From Gammaproteobacteria bacterium CG11_big_fil_rev_8_21_14_0_20_46_22 (GTDB lineage: Bacteria > Pseudomonadota > Gammaproteobacteria > UBA12402), in contig PCWT01000027.1 in NCBI GenBank assembly GCA_002796245.1, positions 1 to 32,808 on the forward strand: a DNA stretch of 32,808 nucleotides. Direction: 5' to 3'. Position 1 is the stretch's first letter, and every line of letters starts with the position of its first letter. The notes below the pieces were generated by a model. That model searched no databases and had not been told where the DNA came from. It was given only the letters and a program-made list of their open reading frames with translations. Made by a program: the position numbers and the translations under genes. Below, in pieces: positions 8,482 to 15,316 of the stretch.

Positions 8482-8588
8482 ACATGCTGCCTAAGCACTA
8501 CCCCATATTGATACTTCTTGGAAAAAACCTTATTGTCTAAAAACCATTGCGATTTTCTTGATAAAAGGGGGGAATTGCCTGTATTCTA
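8482..8588. repeat. 107-bp dispersed repeat, copy B (divergent promoter region)
   Basis: This is the second copy of the repeat at 2925-3031, with the same length, orientation and divergent-gene setting. The best conserved parts are the first 8 bases, the CTAAGCACT block, the TAAAAACC...TTTTCTTGATA block and the final promoter box. The genes on either side are not homologous to those beside copy A, so the repeat is not part of a simple gene duplication. Confidence 0.75.
8558..8587 (+). promoter_or_regulatory. Sigma70-like promoter for the NTF2-like gene
   Basis: TTGATA (8558-8563), an 18-bp spacer and TATTCT (8582-8587) lie about 45 bp upstream of the start at 8633. They sit at the same place in the repeat as the promoter in copy A. 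Confidence 0.5.
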
Positions 8589-8632
8589 ATTACAATGAGT
8601 ACAAATGACAAGTCAAATCACGAGCCTTTAAC

Positions 8633-9001
8633 ATGAACAACGATAATTTACAGTTAGCCAATGCTTATTACACCGCCATGAAAGAAAAAAATGCGGCAGA
8701 AATGGAGAAGCTTTTAAGCAACGATATTCATCTGCTCACCCCACTGGCCGAAACGAGAGGAAAAGAGCCCGCCATCACTGCTGCCAAGAATCTCTTTAAG
8801 CTTCTAAATACACTCAACATTCGCGCTGCATTTAGTTCAAACAATCAAACCATGCTGGCGATGGACTTTGAATTTAACCCACCGATTGGAAAACTACCTG
8901 TCGCCTCACTGATGACATTTCAACGTAACTTCATTACACACATTGAACTTTTTTATGATACGATGAAAATTATTGCAAAGAAAAGTGAGATTTTCGATTA
9001 A
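8633..9001 (+). CDS. NTF2-like / SnoaL-like protein
   Basis: The 122-residue single-domain protein has the cone-shaped NTF2-like fold pattern. An N-terminal helix (A-N-A-Y-Y-T-A-M-K-E-K-N) is followed by an L-L-S-N-D-I-H strand and later strands ending in I-T-H-I-E-L-F-Y-D, the usual end of SnoaL-type proteins. Such proteins act as small isomerases, cyclases or binding proteins, and the ligand is unknown here. The Shine-Dalgarno is weak. It is monocistronic and driven by the promoter in repeat copy B. Confidence 0.7.
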   Translation: MNNDNLQLANAYYTAMKEKNAAEMEKLLSNDIHLLTPLAETRGKEPAITAAKNLFKLLNTLNIRAAFSSNNQTMLAMDFEFNPPIGKLPVASLMTFQRNFITHIELFYDTMKIIAKKSEIFD

Positions 9002-9158
9002 TACCTAAAAACGGCTCTATGCCTTACGTAAAAATTGTTTTAACCTATATCAAAGATGTCACAAGGAAGCGCCTTGCTTCTTATTCCCTTGTGATGCACG
9101 TTTATGCAGCAGGACCGTGACTTTTTTAAAGTACACTGATTAATGCTGATTTTCAAAA

Positions 9159-9881
9159 TTACTTTCTAGCAGTCATGTTTGCTTTCGAAAAGCTCACTCT
9201 ATCACGCATGGTTTTATAATAAGCCAGAACCAAAGCACGCTTTTCAATGTCAGATTGAAAGCCTAAAAGTTCCAATCTAAACAATCGAGCGGTACCAGCA
9301 GCATCAGCCATCGTATATTGTTCGCCAAATAGAAACCCAGAACGAGCCTCAGCTAAAAGAGCTTCCATTTCATCCAACGCAGCGATAATCATTTTATTTG
9401 ATAAATCAATTTCCACCTCAGTTAACTGCCGCTGTATAGCTCTTGCTAAAAAGTCACCTCGCGCCTTATCCGGATGCTTTCTTGCTAACATTAGTACTCG
9501 CTGCTCTTCTTCAGCACTCTTCTTATGATCCATCCAAAGGTAATGATAGCTCAATGTACGAATATGCGGATCATGCAGCTCTTCATCACGTTTACAGAAA
9601 GAATAAATCCGGCCTATCAGAGTTGAATCCAGAGTAATCATCTCTTTCAAATAATGATCGCTAACGTACTTCATTATATTTGTACTACCAACAATGATTT
9701 TTCCATTATCATCTAACGCAGGCACTAATGCTCTGGGATTAATACGTTGATATTCTTCGGTCAAGTGCTCTTGCTTTAATAGGTCTATATGATGCTCTTT
9801 CCAAAGAACACTCTTTTCAGCGAAATATAATCGTACTTTTTGCGAAGCATATGAGTTATTACAATGATACAAAATCAGCAT
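9159..9881 (-). CDS. Glutathione S-transferase family protein
   Basis: The 240-residue protein has a thioredoxin-like N-terminal domain (about 1-80). It opens with L-I-L-Y-H-C-N-N-S-Y-A-S-Q-K-V-R, where the serines near 9-12 are candidates for thiolate activation. It then has the cis-proline region R-A-L-V-P-A-L and a glutathione gamma-Glu site variant (V-G-S-T-N-I). The helical C-terminal domain (about 95-230) has the M-A-D-A-A-G N-cap motif. It would conjugate or reduce electrophiles with glutathione. It lies alone between the NTF2-like gene and the integrated element. Confidence 0.8.
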   Translation of the reverse strand: MLILYHCNNSYASQKVRLYFAEKSVLWKEHHIDLLKQEHLTEEYQRINPRALVPALDDNGKIIVGSTNIMKYVSDHYLKEMITLDSTLIGRIYSFCKRDEELHDPHIRTLSYHYLWMDHKKSAEEEQRVLMLARKHPDKARGDFLARAIQRQLTEVEIDLSNKMIIAALDEMEALLAEARSGFLFGEQYTMADAAGTARLFRLELLGFQSDIEKRALVLAYYKTMRDRVSFSKANMTARK

Positions 9882-9994
9882 TTTTATTTTCCACTAAAGA
9901 TTTAACTTTGATTTCTTAGCATTAAGATAACGAGCGTCACCTTAACCAAATCATTTTACCTAAATCCAATCTTACTTTGCAATATAACTACAAC

Positions 9995-10884
9995 TCAATT
10001 CTTAAGCGCCCCAATATATTGGGCTAGGATCCTGGCTCTATTATGCCCCATCAACTGGGAGATTTGTAGTCGAACGGCTCGATCAAGCTGCTTTTGTTCC
10101 GGTGACAATTATTTTCTTGATGGGCCGCCTTTAACAAAACACTCCCAGCCTGTTAATGCTTTATAACGCTCTTGCGCATACAAATGGCGCAGCCCATGAG
10201 TTTTATAAATTCCTTTTCGGCGAAAATACTGGTTAATCGTATTACGATAAGTCTTATAACTGGTACCCGATGGAATGAGCGAATGCTCTTTATATTTCAC
10301 TAATGCTTTCGCTTTGTCTAACCATTGCCGTTGTTCGTCTGTCAAAATAGGCACATGACGCGGACGGCCGCCCTTCGTCCAGGAACCCTTTAAAAATAGC
10401 TGGTTTCCTTGGTCAGACAAACGTGTGGTTGAATTTTTAAACTTTCTTCCACGCGAAGTCCAAACAGCTTTTGCGCCTCTAAGCTTAGTTTTCGGTAGGG
10501 TTCGTGAACCTTATCTAAATCTGTTTTGCTAATGTCGCGGGATTTATCTTTATTGGTGACATATTCACGCTTGGGAATTTTTAGCGTTTTGTTGTCCAGC
10601 ACGATTTCAGCTTTGTTAAATTTACCCATGAGCCAGCGAAGCGCGGCAGCTTTGTTACGAAGCGTACCCGGCATATCGCCGTTCGATTTCCAGTGGTCAA
10701 CAAGTTTATAGACATGGCGTGTCCGGATGAATTTAGCACTATCGAGTTTATATCCCATTGGCCACAGCGTATCGGCAGTCTGTAATAATATTTCTCTCCG
10801 GCTAGTTTGTGTGCCAAATGAGCCATCCCTGTTATGTTTCAGTACATTGATAAACGTGCCTTTAAAGGTGTGTTTCTTTGCCAT
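9995..10884 (-). pseudogene. Tyrosine recombinase (Integrase_1 / SAM-like N-domain type), broken by frameshift and nonsense codon
   Basis: Three collinear pieces rebuild one integrase of about 296 residues. Piece 1 (10884 to about 10425) has the SAM-like core-binding domain and the start of the catalytic domain (F-G-L-R-V-E-E-S-L). The frame breaks around 10423-10432, in CACGTTTGTC, consistent with loss of one base. Piece 2 continues L-F-L-K-G-S-W-T-K-G-G-R-P-R-H-V-P-I and has the H-G-L-R-H box. It stops at TAA (10111-10109), where a glutamate codon would be expected. The frame then stays open to TGA at 9997-9995 and encodes Q-L-M-G-H-N-R and A-Q-Y-I-G, the last His and nucleophile Tyr. AGAGGA precedes the start. 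The protein should be inactive. Confidence 0.85.
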
Positions 10885-10984
10885 TTTTGAATCCTCTTAA
10901 TATGATTTTTTGTGCTCACGCGGCGTTCACGCCGCGCTTAAAACCGTAATTGTTTGTTTTTATATTGAAAAAATTTTCGCGCAA

Positions 10985-11027
10985 GGCGCGTCACTCCCGA
11001 CATTTTCAATATCGCGAGTGACGCGCC
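10985..11027. repeat. Long GC-rich inverted repeat (16-bp arms, one mismatch)
   Basis: The arms at 10985-11000 and 11012-11027 are inverted copies of GGCGCGTCACTC-x-CGA with an 11-nt AT-rich loop. It sits about 100 bp upstream of the broken integrase start. A second, smaller GC hairpin (CGGCGTTCACGCCG) lies near 10921-10934. The position suits a bidirectional terminator or a recombinase or replication-protein site. No U-tract follows on either strand, which weakens the terminator reading. Confidence 0.55.
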
Positions 11028-11039
11028 GAATAGCTATCT

Positions 11040-11578
11040 CGTGTGACTAACCATTCATGGTCAGCTTAGCTGATCCAATAATAGGTAAGTGTTGTTACAC
11101 TCTGCATTAACAACAAAATTTATGCAGGCAATGAAGTTGCGACAGTGTGACCGAATAGCTGAGGCCGAAAACCTACCGCTTTCCCCGATAAAATCTGGTA
11201 AGCAAGTTGTTTCGTCAGCACGTGGTTTGCTATTGCAGCGAATAGTCGATGGCTTTAAATAAAGCCTATGATAGTGAATCTGTCCGGCGGACAGTGATTA
11301 ATGAAAAAGACTACGCTGTCTTCGAGTGAAGACAAGCAGCCTTTTCAGGTTATTAAGCGTTAGCTTAAATAACCAATGTAGTAAAAAAGCTGATCATCAA
11401 ATGATGATCGACCAGTTAAACGGTAGCGCACTTTAAAAAGCTTCTTGCTTTTAATGGGCTATCGGACAGTTGCTTATCATAAGCAACCAGGGGGGCACGT
11501 CATAACCCGAAAGTTATAGTGCTGCTTCAAGTGCACGCAGCTCGAGGCTAATTTTATAGATGCAGCCCAGCATCTTTC
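11040..11578. other. Non-coding, hairpin-dense stretch; candidate structured RNA
   Basis: About 540 bp with no credible coding frame but a near-continuous run of short perfect hairpins. These include 11061-11073, 11088-11101, 11102-11127, 11251-11266, 11280-11294 (CTGTCC-GGC-GGACAG), 11318-11333 (GTCTTC-GAGT-GAAGAC), 11348-11374, 11392-11409, 11469-11487 (GTTGCTTA-TCA-TAAGCAAC), 11521-11541 and 11559-11574. The last is followed on the plus strand by TTTCTT and could be a terminator. The motif CGAATAGCT occurs twice (near 11027 and 11133). It does not match tmRNA, RNase P, 6S or group II domain V patterns that I know. The transcribed strand is uncertain. Confidence 0.45.
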
Positions 11579-12656
11579 TTAAACCGTTTCGTCAGGCTTA
11601 TCCATCTGCCTTAAAATTTCTTTTTCAATTTCTTTTGCATTCGGCAGTTTGTCACGCAACGCTTTAGGGAGACTGCGTGATAACGTAAATTCTGAAACGC
11701 CGACAGGTTTGTCAATGCCGCGTAAAGCATATTCCACATCAACATGATTTTTTGAGGCACATAAAATAATACCAATAGAAGGATTTTCCCATGGCTCTTT
11801 GACAAAATCATCCAGCAAATTAAGATAATAATTCATTTTGCCGGCGTACTCAGGTTTGAATTTACCAGTTTTCAACTCTACTGCTATCAAACATTGCAGG
11901 CGTCTGTTGTAAAACAATAAATCAATAAAATTCTCTGTACCACCGGGTGAAACAATTCGATATTGATTGCTAATAAAAGCAAAGCCGTAGCCTAACTCTA
12001 GCATGACTTCTTTAATTTTCCCGACCATGCTTTCTTCAAGCTGTGCTTCGAGCACCGGCTGGGTTAATCCTAACGTATCCAGCATGTAAACACTCTTCAT
12101 CGCTTTGTCTGCTTGCTCAGCCAAGTGAATAGGTAATGCCGTCTGAAAATTATGATCTTTTTTCTCGACGATATGGCGCTCATAGGCTTGAGACTTGATT
12201 TGTATCTCTAAGACATTACGTGTCCAGCCCATGTCACGCGTAGATTTCAAATAATACTCGCGCGCCTGGTAATCCTTAACTTGCCCCAATATGACTAGAT
12301 TTTGCCCCCCAGGGAATTTCTGCAACAACTTGTTGCAGATTTGGATAATCCTTATATTCCAAATAAAAACTGCGCATAAACCATAAGTTTCTTGCAGAAA
12401 AACCGGCAGTAACTCCTTTTAGCCCCCGCTTTAAATCCAGCGAAAGCTGCTCAACAACTGACTTTCCCCAACCATGCTGCTCTTGGGCTTTAACAATTTG
12501 CTCTCCAAACCACCAATACAACTCAATCTGTGCTTTGCAAGCTGCTTTAGCAATACTGATGCGAGTGGAAATAATTTTCGACTGTGCTGCCTTCAAAAAA
12601 GCTGAATAATGCTTATTTTCAATATTTAACTCGGTTAATTCAAATTTTTTTGTCAT
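11579..12656 (-). pseudogene. DUF1016/YhcG-type PD-(D/E)XK nuclease, frameshifted in a G tract
   Basis: Two overlapping frames make one YhcG-like protein of about 358 residues. The N-terminal DUF1016 helical domain (from ATG 12656, after GAGGTG) includes W-W-F-G-E-Q-I and F-S-A-R-N-L-W-F-M-R and reaches A-E-I-P-W-G. The conserved Q-N-L-V-I-L-G continuation is found only in the next frame. The switch falls in a run of six Gs (plus-strand Cs at 12305-12310); five Gs would restore the frame. The C-terminal half carries the nuclease core: F-I-D-L-L-F-Y-N-R and A-V-E-L-K-T-G-K. Family members are found near restriction and defence genes. The break could be decay, phase variation or a sequencing error. 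Confidence 0.8.
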
Positions 12657-12682
12657 TACAGTGCACCTCATTCATTAACTAA

Positions 12683-14059
12683 TCACTTGCCATCTGCTTT
12701 CTTTAATATATCTTCTCGCCTCTTGCCAAGCTTTTTCGCTGCAGCAATTTTATGTTCTGAAGCTAGATGCGCGTATTTCTTTGTCATTTTAGGATCAGTG
12801 TGACCAAGAAGCTCCATAACCGTATACAAGTCAGTACCACTCATGACATGCTGGGAAGCATAATCATGTCGTTGATCATGCCAGTGAAAATCTTCGATAC
12901 CCGCAAGTTCAAGTAAAGAATTCCAGCTTTTTTTCACATTCGCAATATGACTTCCTGGTTTTTTGCCTGGAAACACCCAGCCTTTGCCCTGATGTGAACC
13001 ATACGTTTGATCATACCATTGGATTAATATGTTTGATGTGTTTTCATCGAGCGGCACATCGTAACCTTTTTCAGTTTTCACAATATCTGGTGTTAACTTT
13101 AAAATAACATTGTCTTTGTCTTCGCTATCAACATGTCGTTCCCATTCTAATCGAATCAAGCTACCAAAACGCACCCCGCTCCCTAATGAAATTAGCACCA
13201 TAGGCTTCAAATAATCTACAAACGCTTGCTGACGCAAGTCGGGATAAAGCGTATATCCACGTGCTTTTCGCCAAGCATTGCCCTTATCTCTTTTAGCGCG
13301 CAGTTGTTCTTCTCGGTCATCGAGTGCTTTTAATAGGTTTAAAAATTCTTTTTCACTCAAAAACCGCACGCGGTTCTTTTCAGCCACTTTAAGTTTTTTA
13401 AGGCCGATCAGTGGATTACTATCCAGGTATTTATACTCAACAGCCTTGCTTAAAAAGGCGGACAAGCGCTCAATATAGCGGTTTAATGTTGCAGCCCCTA
13501 TGGGTTCTTCAACTCTCACTTTTTCTTTGCCTTGCTTTTTTATCCTAACCCGACGTCGCTCAAGCTGTTCTTTACTACGCCAATGTTCAACTTTTTCTAA
13601 GGTAATCGCTGTCAGCGGTTTTGTGCCAAACAGTGGTTTAAAATTACTTTCGAGCACCTGAAAAGTCGCATCAGTCGTTTTAGGATGCGTGGCTCGATAC
13701 CAGGGTTTATATTTTTGCTCTAAAAATGCATTAAATGTGTATTGGTTCGCTTTTTCCTGCCTCAGATCACATGCTTGCTTTTTTTCTTCATTGGGGTCGA
13801 CCCCTTTTGAAACTTTACCTCGCACAAGGCCAATCGCTTCCCTTGCCATAGCAACTTTAAACGTATGTTTGTTATAGCGGCCAATCGTATAATGTTTCCC
13901 TCGGCGATACTCATAACGGAAAGTCTTTATACCGCTGGGATACACTCTAATGTAAAACCCACTTTCACCGCTATCACGAACATCATAAGCCTTGTCGCTC
14001 GGTTCAAGCTTATCAATCATGTTATTTGTCAGATTTGCTGTGTTTGTCTTCTTTCCCAT
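12683..14059 (-). CDS. Tyrosine integrase, DUF4102 (phage P4-like) type
   Basis: The protein has 458 residues from the preferred ATG at 14059 (GGTGAG 3-4 nt upstream); an ATG at 14089 would add 10 residues. It has an N-terminal DUF4102 arm-binding domain (about 8-95), a SAM-like core-binding domain (about 105-215) and a C-terminal catalytic domain with R297, H394-x-x-R397, H420 and nucleophile Y429. A lysine near 328 completes the set. All catalytic residues are present. It is transcribed away from tRNA-Pro, whose 3' end is about 240 bp upstream, the usual layout for an element integrated at a tRNA. No second att copy was found in the window. Confidence 0.92.
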   Translation of the reverse strand: MGKKTNTANLTNNMIDKLEPSDKAYDVRDSGESGFYIRVYPSGIKTFRYEYRRGKHYTIGRYNKHTFKVAMAREAIGLVRGKVSKGVDPNEEKKQACDLRQEKANQYTFNAFLEQKYKPWYRATHPKTTDATFQVLESNFKPLFGTKPLTAITLEKVEHWRSKEQLERRRVRIKKQGKEKVRVEEPIGAATLNRYIERLSAFLSKAVEYKYLDSNPLIGLKKLKVAEKNRVRFLSEKEFLNLLKALDDREEQLRAKRDKGNAWRKARGYTLYPDLRQQAFVDYLKPMVLISLGSGVRFGSLIRLEWERHVDSEDKDNVILKLTPDIVKTEKGYDVPLDENTSNILIQWYDQTYGSHQGKGWVFPGKKPGSHIANVKKSWNSLLELAGIEDFHWHDQRHDYASQHVMSGTDLYTVMELLGHTDPKMTKKYAHLASEHKIAAAKKLGKRREDILKKADGK

Positions 14060-14120
14060 AAACTCACCTTTAATCATTAGCCCGCACAAAGCAAACCGAG
14101 CCTACTCAGGGATTCGCTGA

Positions 14121-14138
14121 GGGTGCATCAAGGGTGCA
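14121..14138 (+). repeat. Tandem GGGTGCA repeats upstream of the integrase
   Basis: GGGTGCA occurs at 14121-14127 and 14132-14138, an 11-bp period (one helical turn), about 65 bp upstream of the integrase start. It could be an integrase arm site or an operator. The same heptamer occurs in the tRNA-Pro anticodon stem-loop, on the minus strand. Confidence 0.35.
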
Positions 14139-14298
14139 AAATAATTGTAAACTAATGATAGCCAATCACCAACCGTGAAAACGGGTGAAAAATGGCCAAT
14201 CTTGCCGTGTTAAGAATAACTTATTGATAAGTAATAAAAAATAAGGCCTTGTCTTGCTTGATTTTTCATTATTTTGGATTATTTATGATCAATTAATA

Positions 14299-14372
14299 TC
14301 GGGACGGCAGGATTTGAACCTGCGACCCCTTGCACCCCATGCAAGTGCGCTACCAGACTGCGCCACGCCCCG
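14299..14372 (-). tRNA. tRNA-Pro (GGG)
   Basis: The 74-nt tRNA folds fully. The acceptor stem is CGGGGCG/CGTCCCG with one G-T pair and discriminator A. A D-arm with GGTAGCGC, an anticodon stem CTTGC/GCAAG with loop ATGGGGT (anticodon GGG at 14338-14336), and a T-arm GGTTCAAATCC complete it. The C1-G72 end pair and G37 fit proline. CCA is not encoded (TAT follows), so it must be added after transcription. It lies 33 bp downstream of the DUF6506 gene and beside the integrase. In pseudomonads tRNA-Pro(GGG) follows ihfA-merR directly; here about 3.1 kb separates them. Confidence 0.96.
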
Positions 14373-14405
14373 AAGGCTGAAATACTACCAGTTCAGCGTG
14401 TTTTA

Positions 14406-14732
14406 TCAATCATTTTCCGGCAATTGCCCTCGAGTAATATCGATCATCGCTTGGCGATCTTCAGGACCATACATCGTTGAACCCACCGGGATCGCATAGT
14501 CTGTCGCCTCTTTTATTTTTGCAATATACAAAGGCCCAAAGCCACCACACAGCTCAATCATCTGGCAACCTTCTGCCACTAATTGTTTTGCAATATCAAG
14601 CGCAGCATCGCGATCAAACACATCCACACCCACCATGGTGATTTTACAGCGGCCGTTGTCGACCACCGTGGTGTGATCTTTCGGGTTAAAGCCCGGGCTG
14701 CAATAAATAAAGGCCCAATTTTCTACCATCAT
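14406..14732 (-). CDS. DUF6506-family protein
   Basis: The 108-residue protein opens W-A-F-I-Y, has the conserved T-M-V-G-V strand near residue 33 and the strongly conserved I-E-L-C-G-G-F-G-P segment near residues 59-67. I recognise this as the DUF6506 family, which has no known activity. AGGAG precedes two adjacent ATGs (14732 and 14729); the second has the better 7-nt spacing. It is the last gene of the arsR - SDR stub - DUF6506 run. Confidence 0.78.
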   Translation of the reverse strand: MMVENWAFIYCSPGFNPKDHTTVVDNGRCKITMVGVDVFDRDAALDIAKQLVAEGCQMIELCGGFGPLYIAKIKEATDYAIPVGSTMYGPEDRQAMIDITRGQLPEND

Positions 14733-14786
14733 TATGCTCCTATTAAATTTCCGCTTATTGTAACGTTTTGCCGTCGGTCTCAGAAC

Positions 14787-14855
14787 TTACTTGGCGACGG
14801 CTGGCCCGATACCTGAACTGCCGGCGATGATGATCACGCTTTTATCTTTTAACAT
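14787..14855 (-). pseudogene. Short-chain dehydrogenase (SDR) N-terminal stub (22 codons)
   Basis: A 22-residue frame with an ATG at 14855 and TAA at 14789-14787 contains V-I-I-I-A-G-S-S-G-I-G-P-A-V-A-K. This is the nucleotide-binding first strand and glycine loop of classical SDRs. The remaining 220 or so residues are missing, and the DUF6506 gene starts 54 bp later. An AAGAGAA Shine-Dalgarno precedes the start, 10 bp after the arsR-like stop. It is most likely an internal-deletion remnant of an arsR-SDR-DUF6506 operon. Confidence 0.6.
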
Positions 14856-14865
14856 TGATTCTCTT

Positions 14866-15165
14866 TTACAAAGCGTCGCTCAAATGCAATAAAAACTCAC
14901 GAATAAAGGCTTCATTACGTTTGTAATATGTCCATTGTTTGTATCGCGTGCCGATCAATAAATGGCTACTTTCCAAAATGGATAAATAACTGGAAATCGT
15001 CGACTGAGATAAGTTGGCCTTTTTCTGAATTAAACCGCAACACACACCATACTCCTGATCCGTCGGATTCCAATTGGCAAACTGCTTCGCCGGATCTTTG
15101 AGCCAAGTTAAAATGGCCCGGCGCACGGGGTTGGATAAGGCTTTGTAGACACTGATTTCATTCAT
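14866..15165 (-). CDS. ArsR-type helix-turn-helix regulator
   Basis: The protein has 99 residues from the chosen start (M-N-E-I-S-V-Y). It has a winged helix-turn-helix: A-L-S-N-P-V-R-R-A-I-L-x-W-L at about 9-22, then the recognition helix L-S-Q-S-T-I-S-S-Y-L-S-I-L near residues 53-65 and a wing ending in W-T-Y-Y-K-R-N. It lacks the C-x-C-x-x-C metal motif of ArsR itself, though two adjacent cysteines (V-C-C-G) precede the recognition helix. A start 16 codons upstream is also open, and neither has a strong Shine-Dalgarno. It probably controls the SDR-stub/DUF6506 operon and perhaps the divergent gene. Confidence 0.85.
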   Translation of the reverse strand: MNEISVYKALSNPVRRAILTWLKDPAKQFANWNPTDQEYGVCCGLIQKKANLSQSTISSYLSILESSHLLIGTRYKQWTYYKRNEAFIREFLLHLSDAL

Positions 15166-15239
15166 AAGGATCATTATACAGAAAAATTGCCATATCGCAA
15201 TAGTTCGATACATTTAGATATAAAAAAACATATCTCACC

Positions 15240-15256
15240 GTTAAGAAAACATTAAT
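15240..15256 (+). promoter_or_regulatory. PmrA-box-like direct repeat (weak)
   Basis: Two TTAA-centred half sites (GTTAAG, then ATTAAT) are separated by 5 bp, an 11-bp period, about 60 bp upstream of the start at 15317. A TATATT box lies at 15267-15272. This resembles the PmrA element (Y-TTAA-K, 5 bp, Y-TTAA-K) that controls secretion-system and effector genes in Legionella and Coxiella, but the outer pyrimidines do not match. The region is AT-rich, so chance is possible. Confidence 0.25.
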
Positions 15257-15316
15257 TTTAATTGTGTATATTTCTATCAATTAAAATGAAAATAACAAAG
15301 TGAGCAAGCCATAACG

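Noticed and set aside
9018-9119. 33-codon plus-strand frame starting M-P-Y-V-K-I, reminiscent of a tautomerase N-terminus
   Set aside because: Only five residues resemble the family, the catalytic Pro-1 context does not continue, and there is no Shine-Dalgarno.
11040-11578. tmRNA, RNase P RNA, 6S RNA or group II intron
   Set aside because: No tag-peptide frame, no P4-like conserved RNase P segments, no 6S bubble and no domain V hairpin could be found.
9995-14298. A second tRNA-Pro fragment marking the other end of the integrated element
   Set aside because: I scanned the element and the region to its left by eye and found no copy of the tRNA 3' or T-arm sequence; the boundary may be outside the window.
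14254-14499. Plus-strand open frame of 81 codons across 14254-14499
   Set aside because: It runs antisense through the tRNA-Pro gene; its R-Q-D-L-N-L-R-P run is the usual artefact of translating a tRNA, and it also overlaps the DUF6506 gene.
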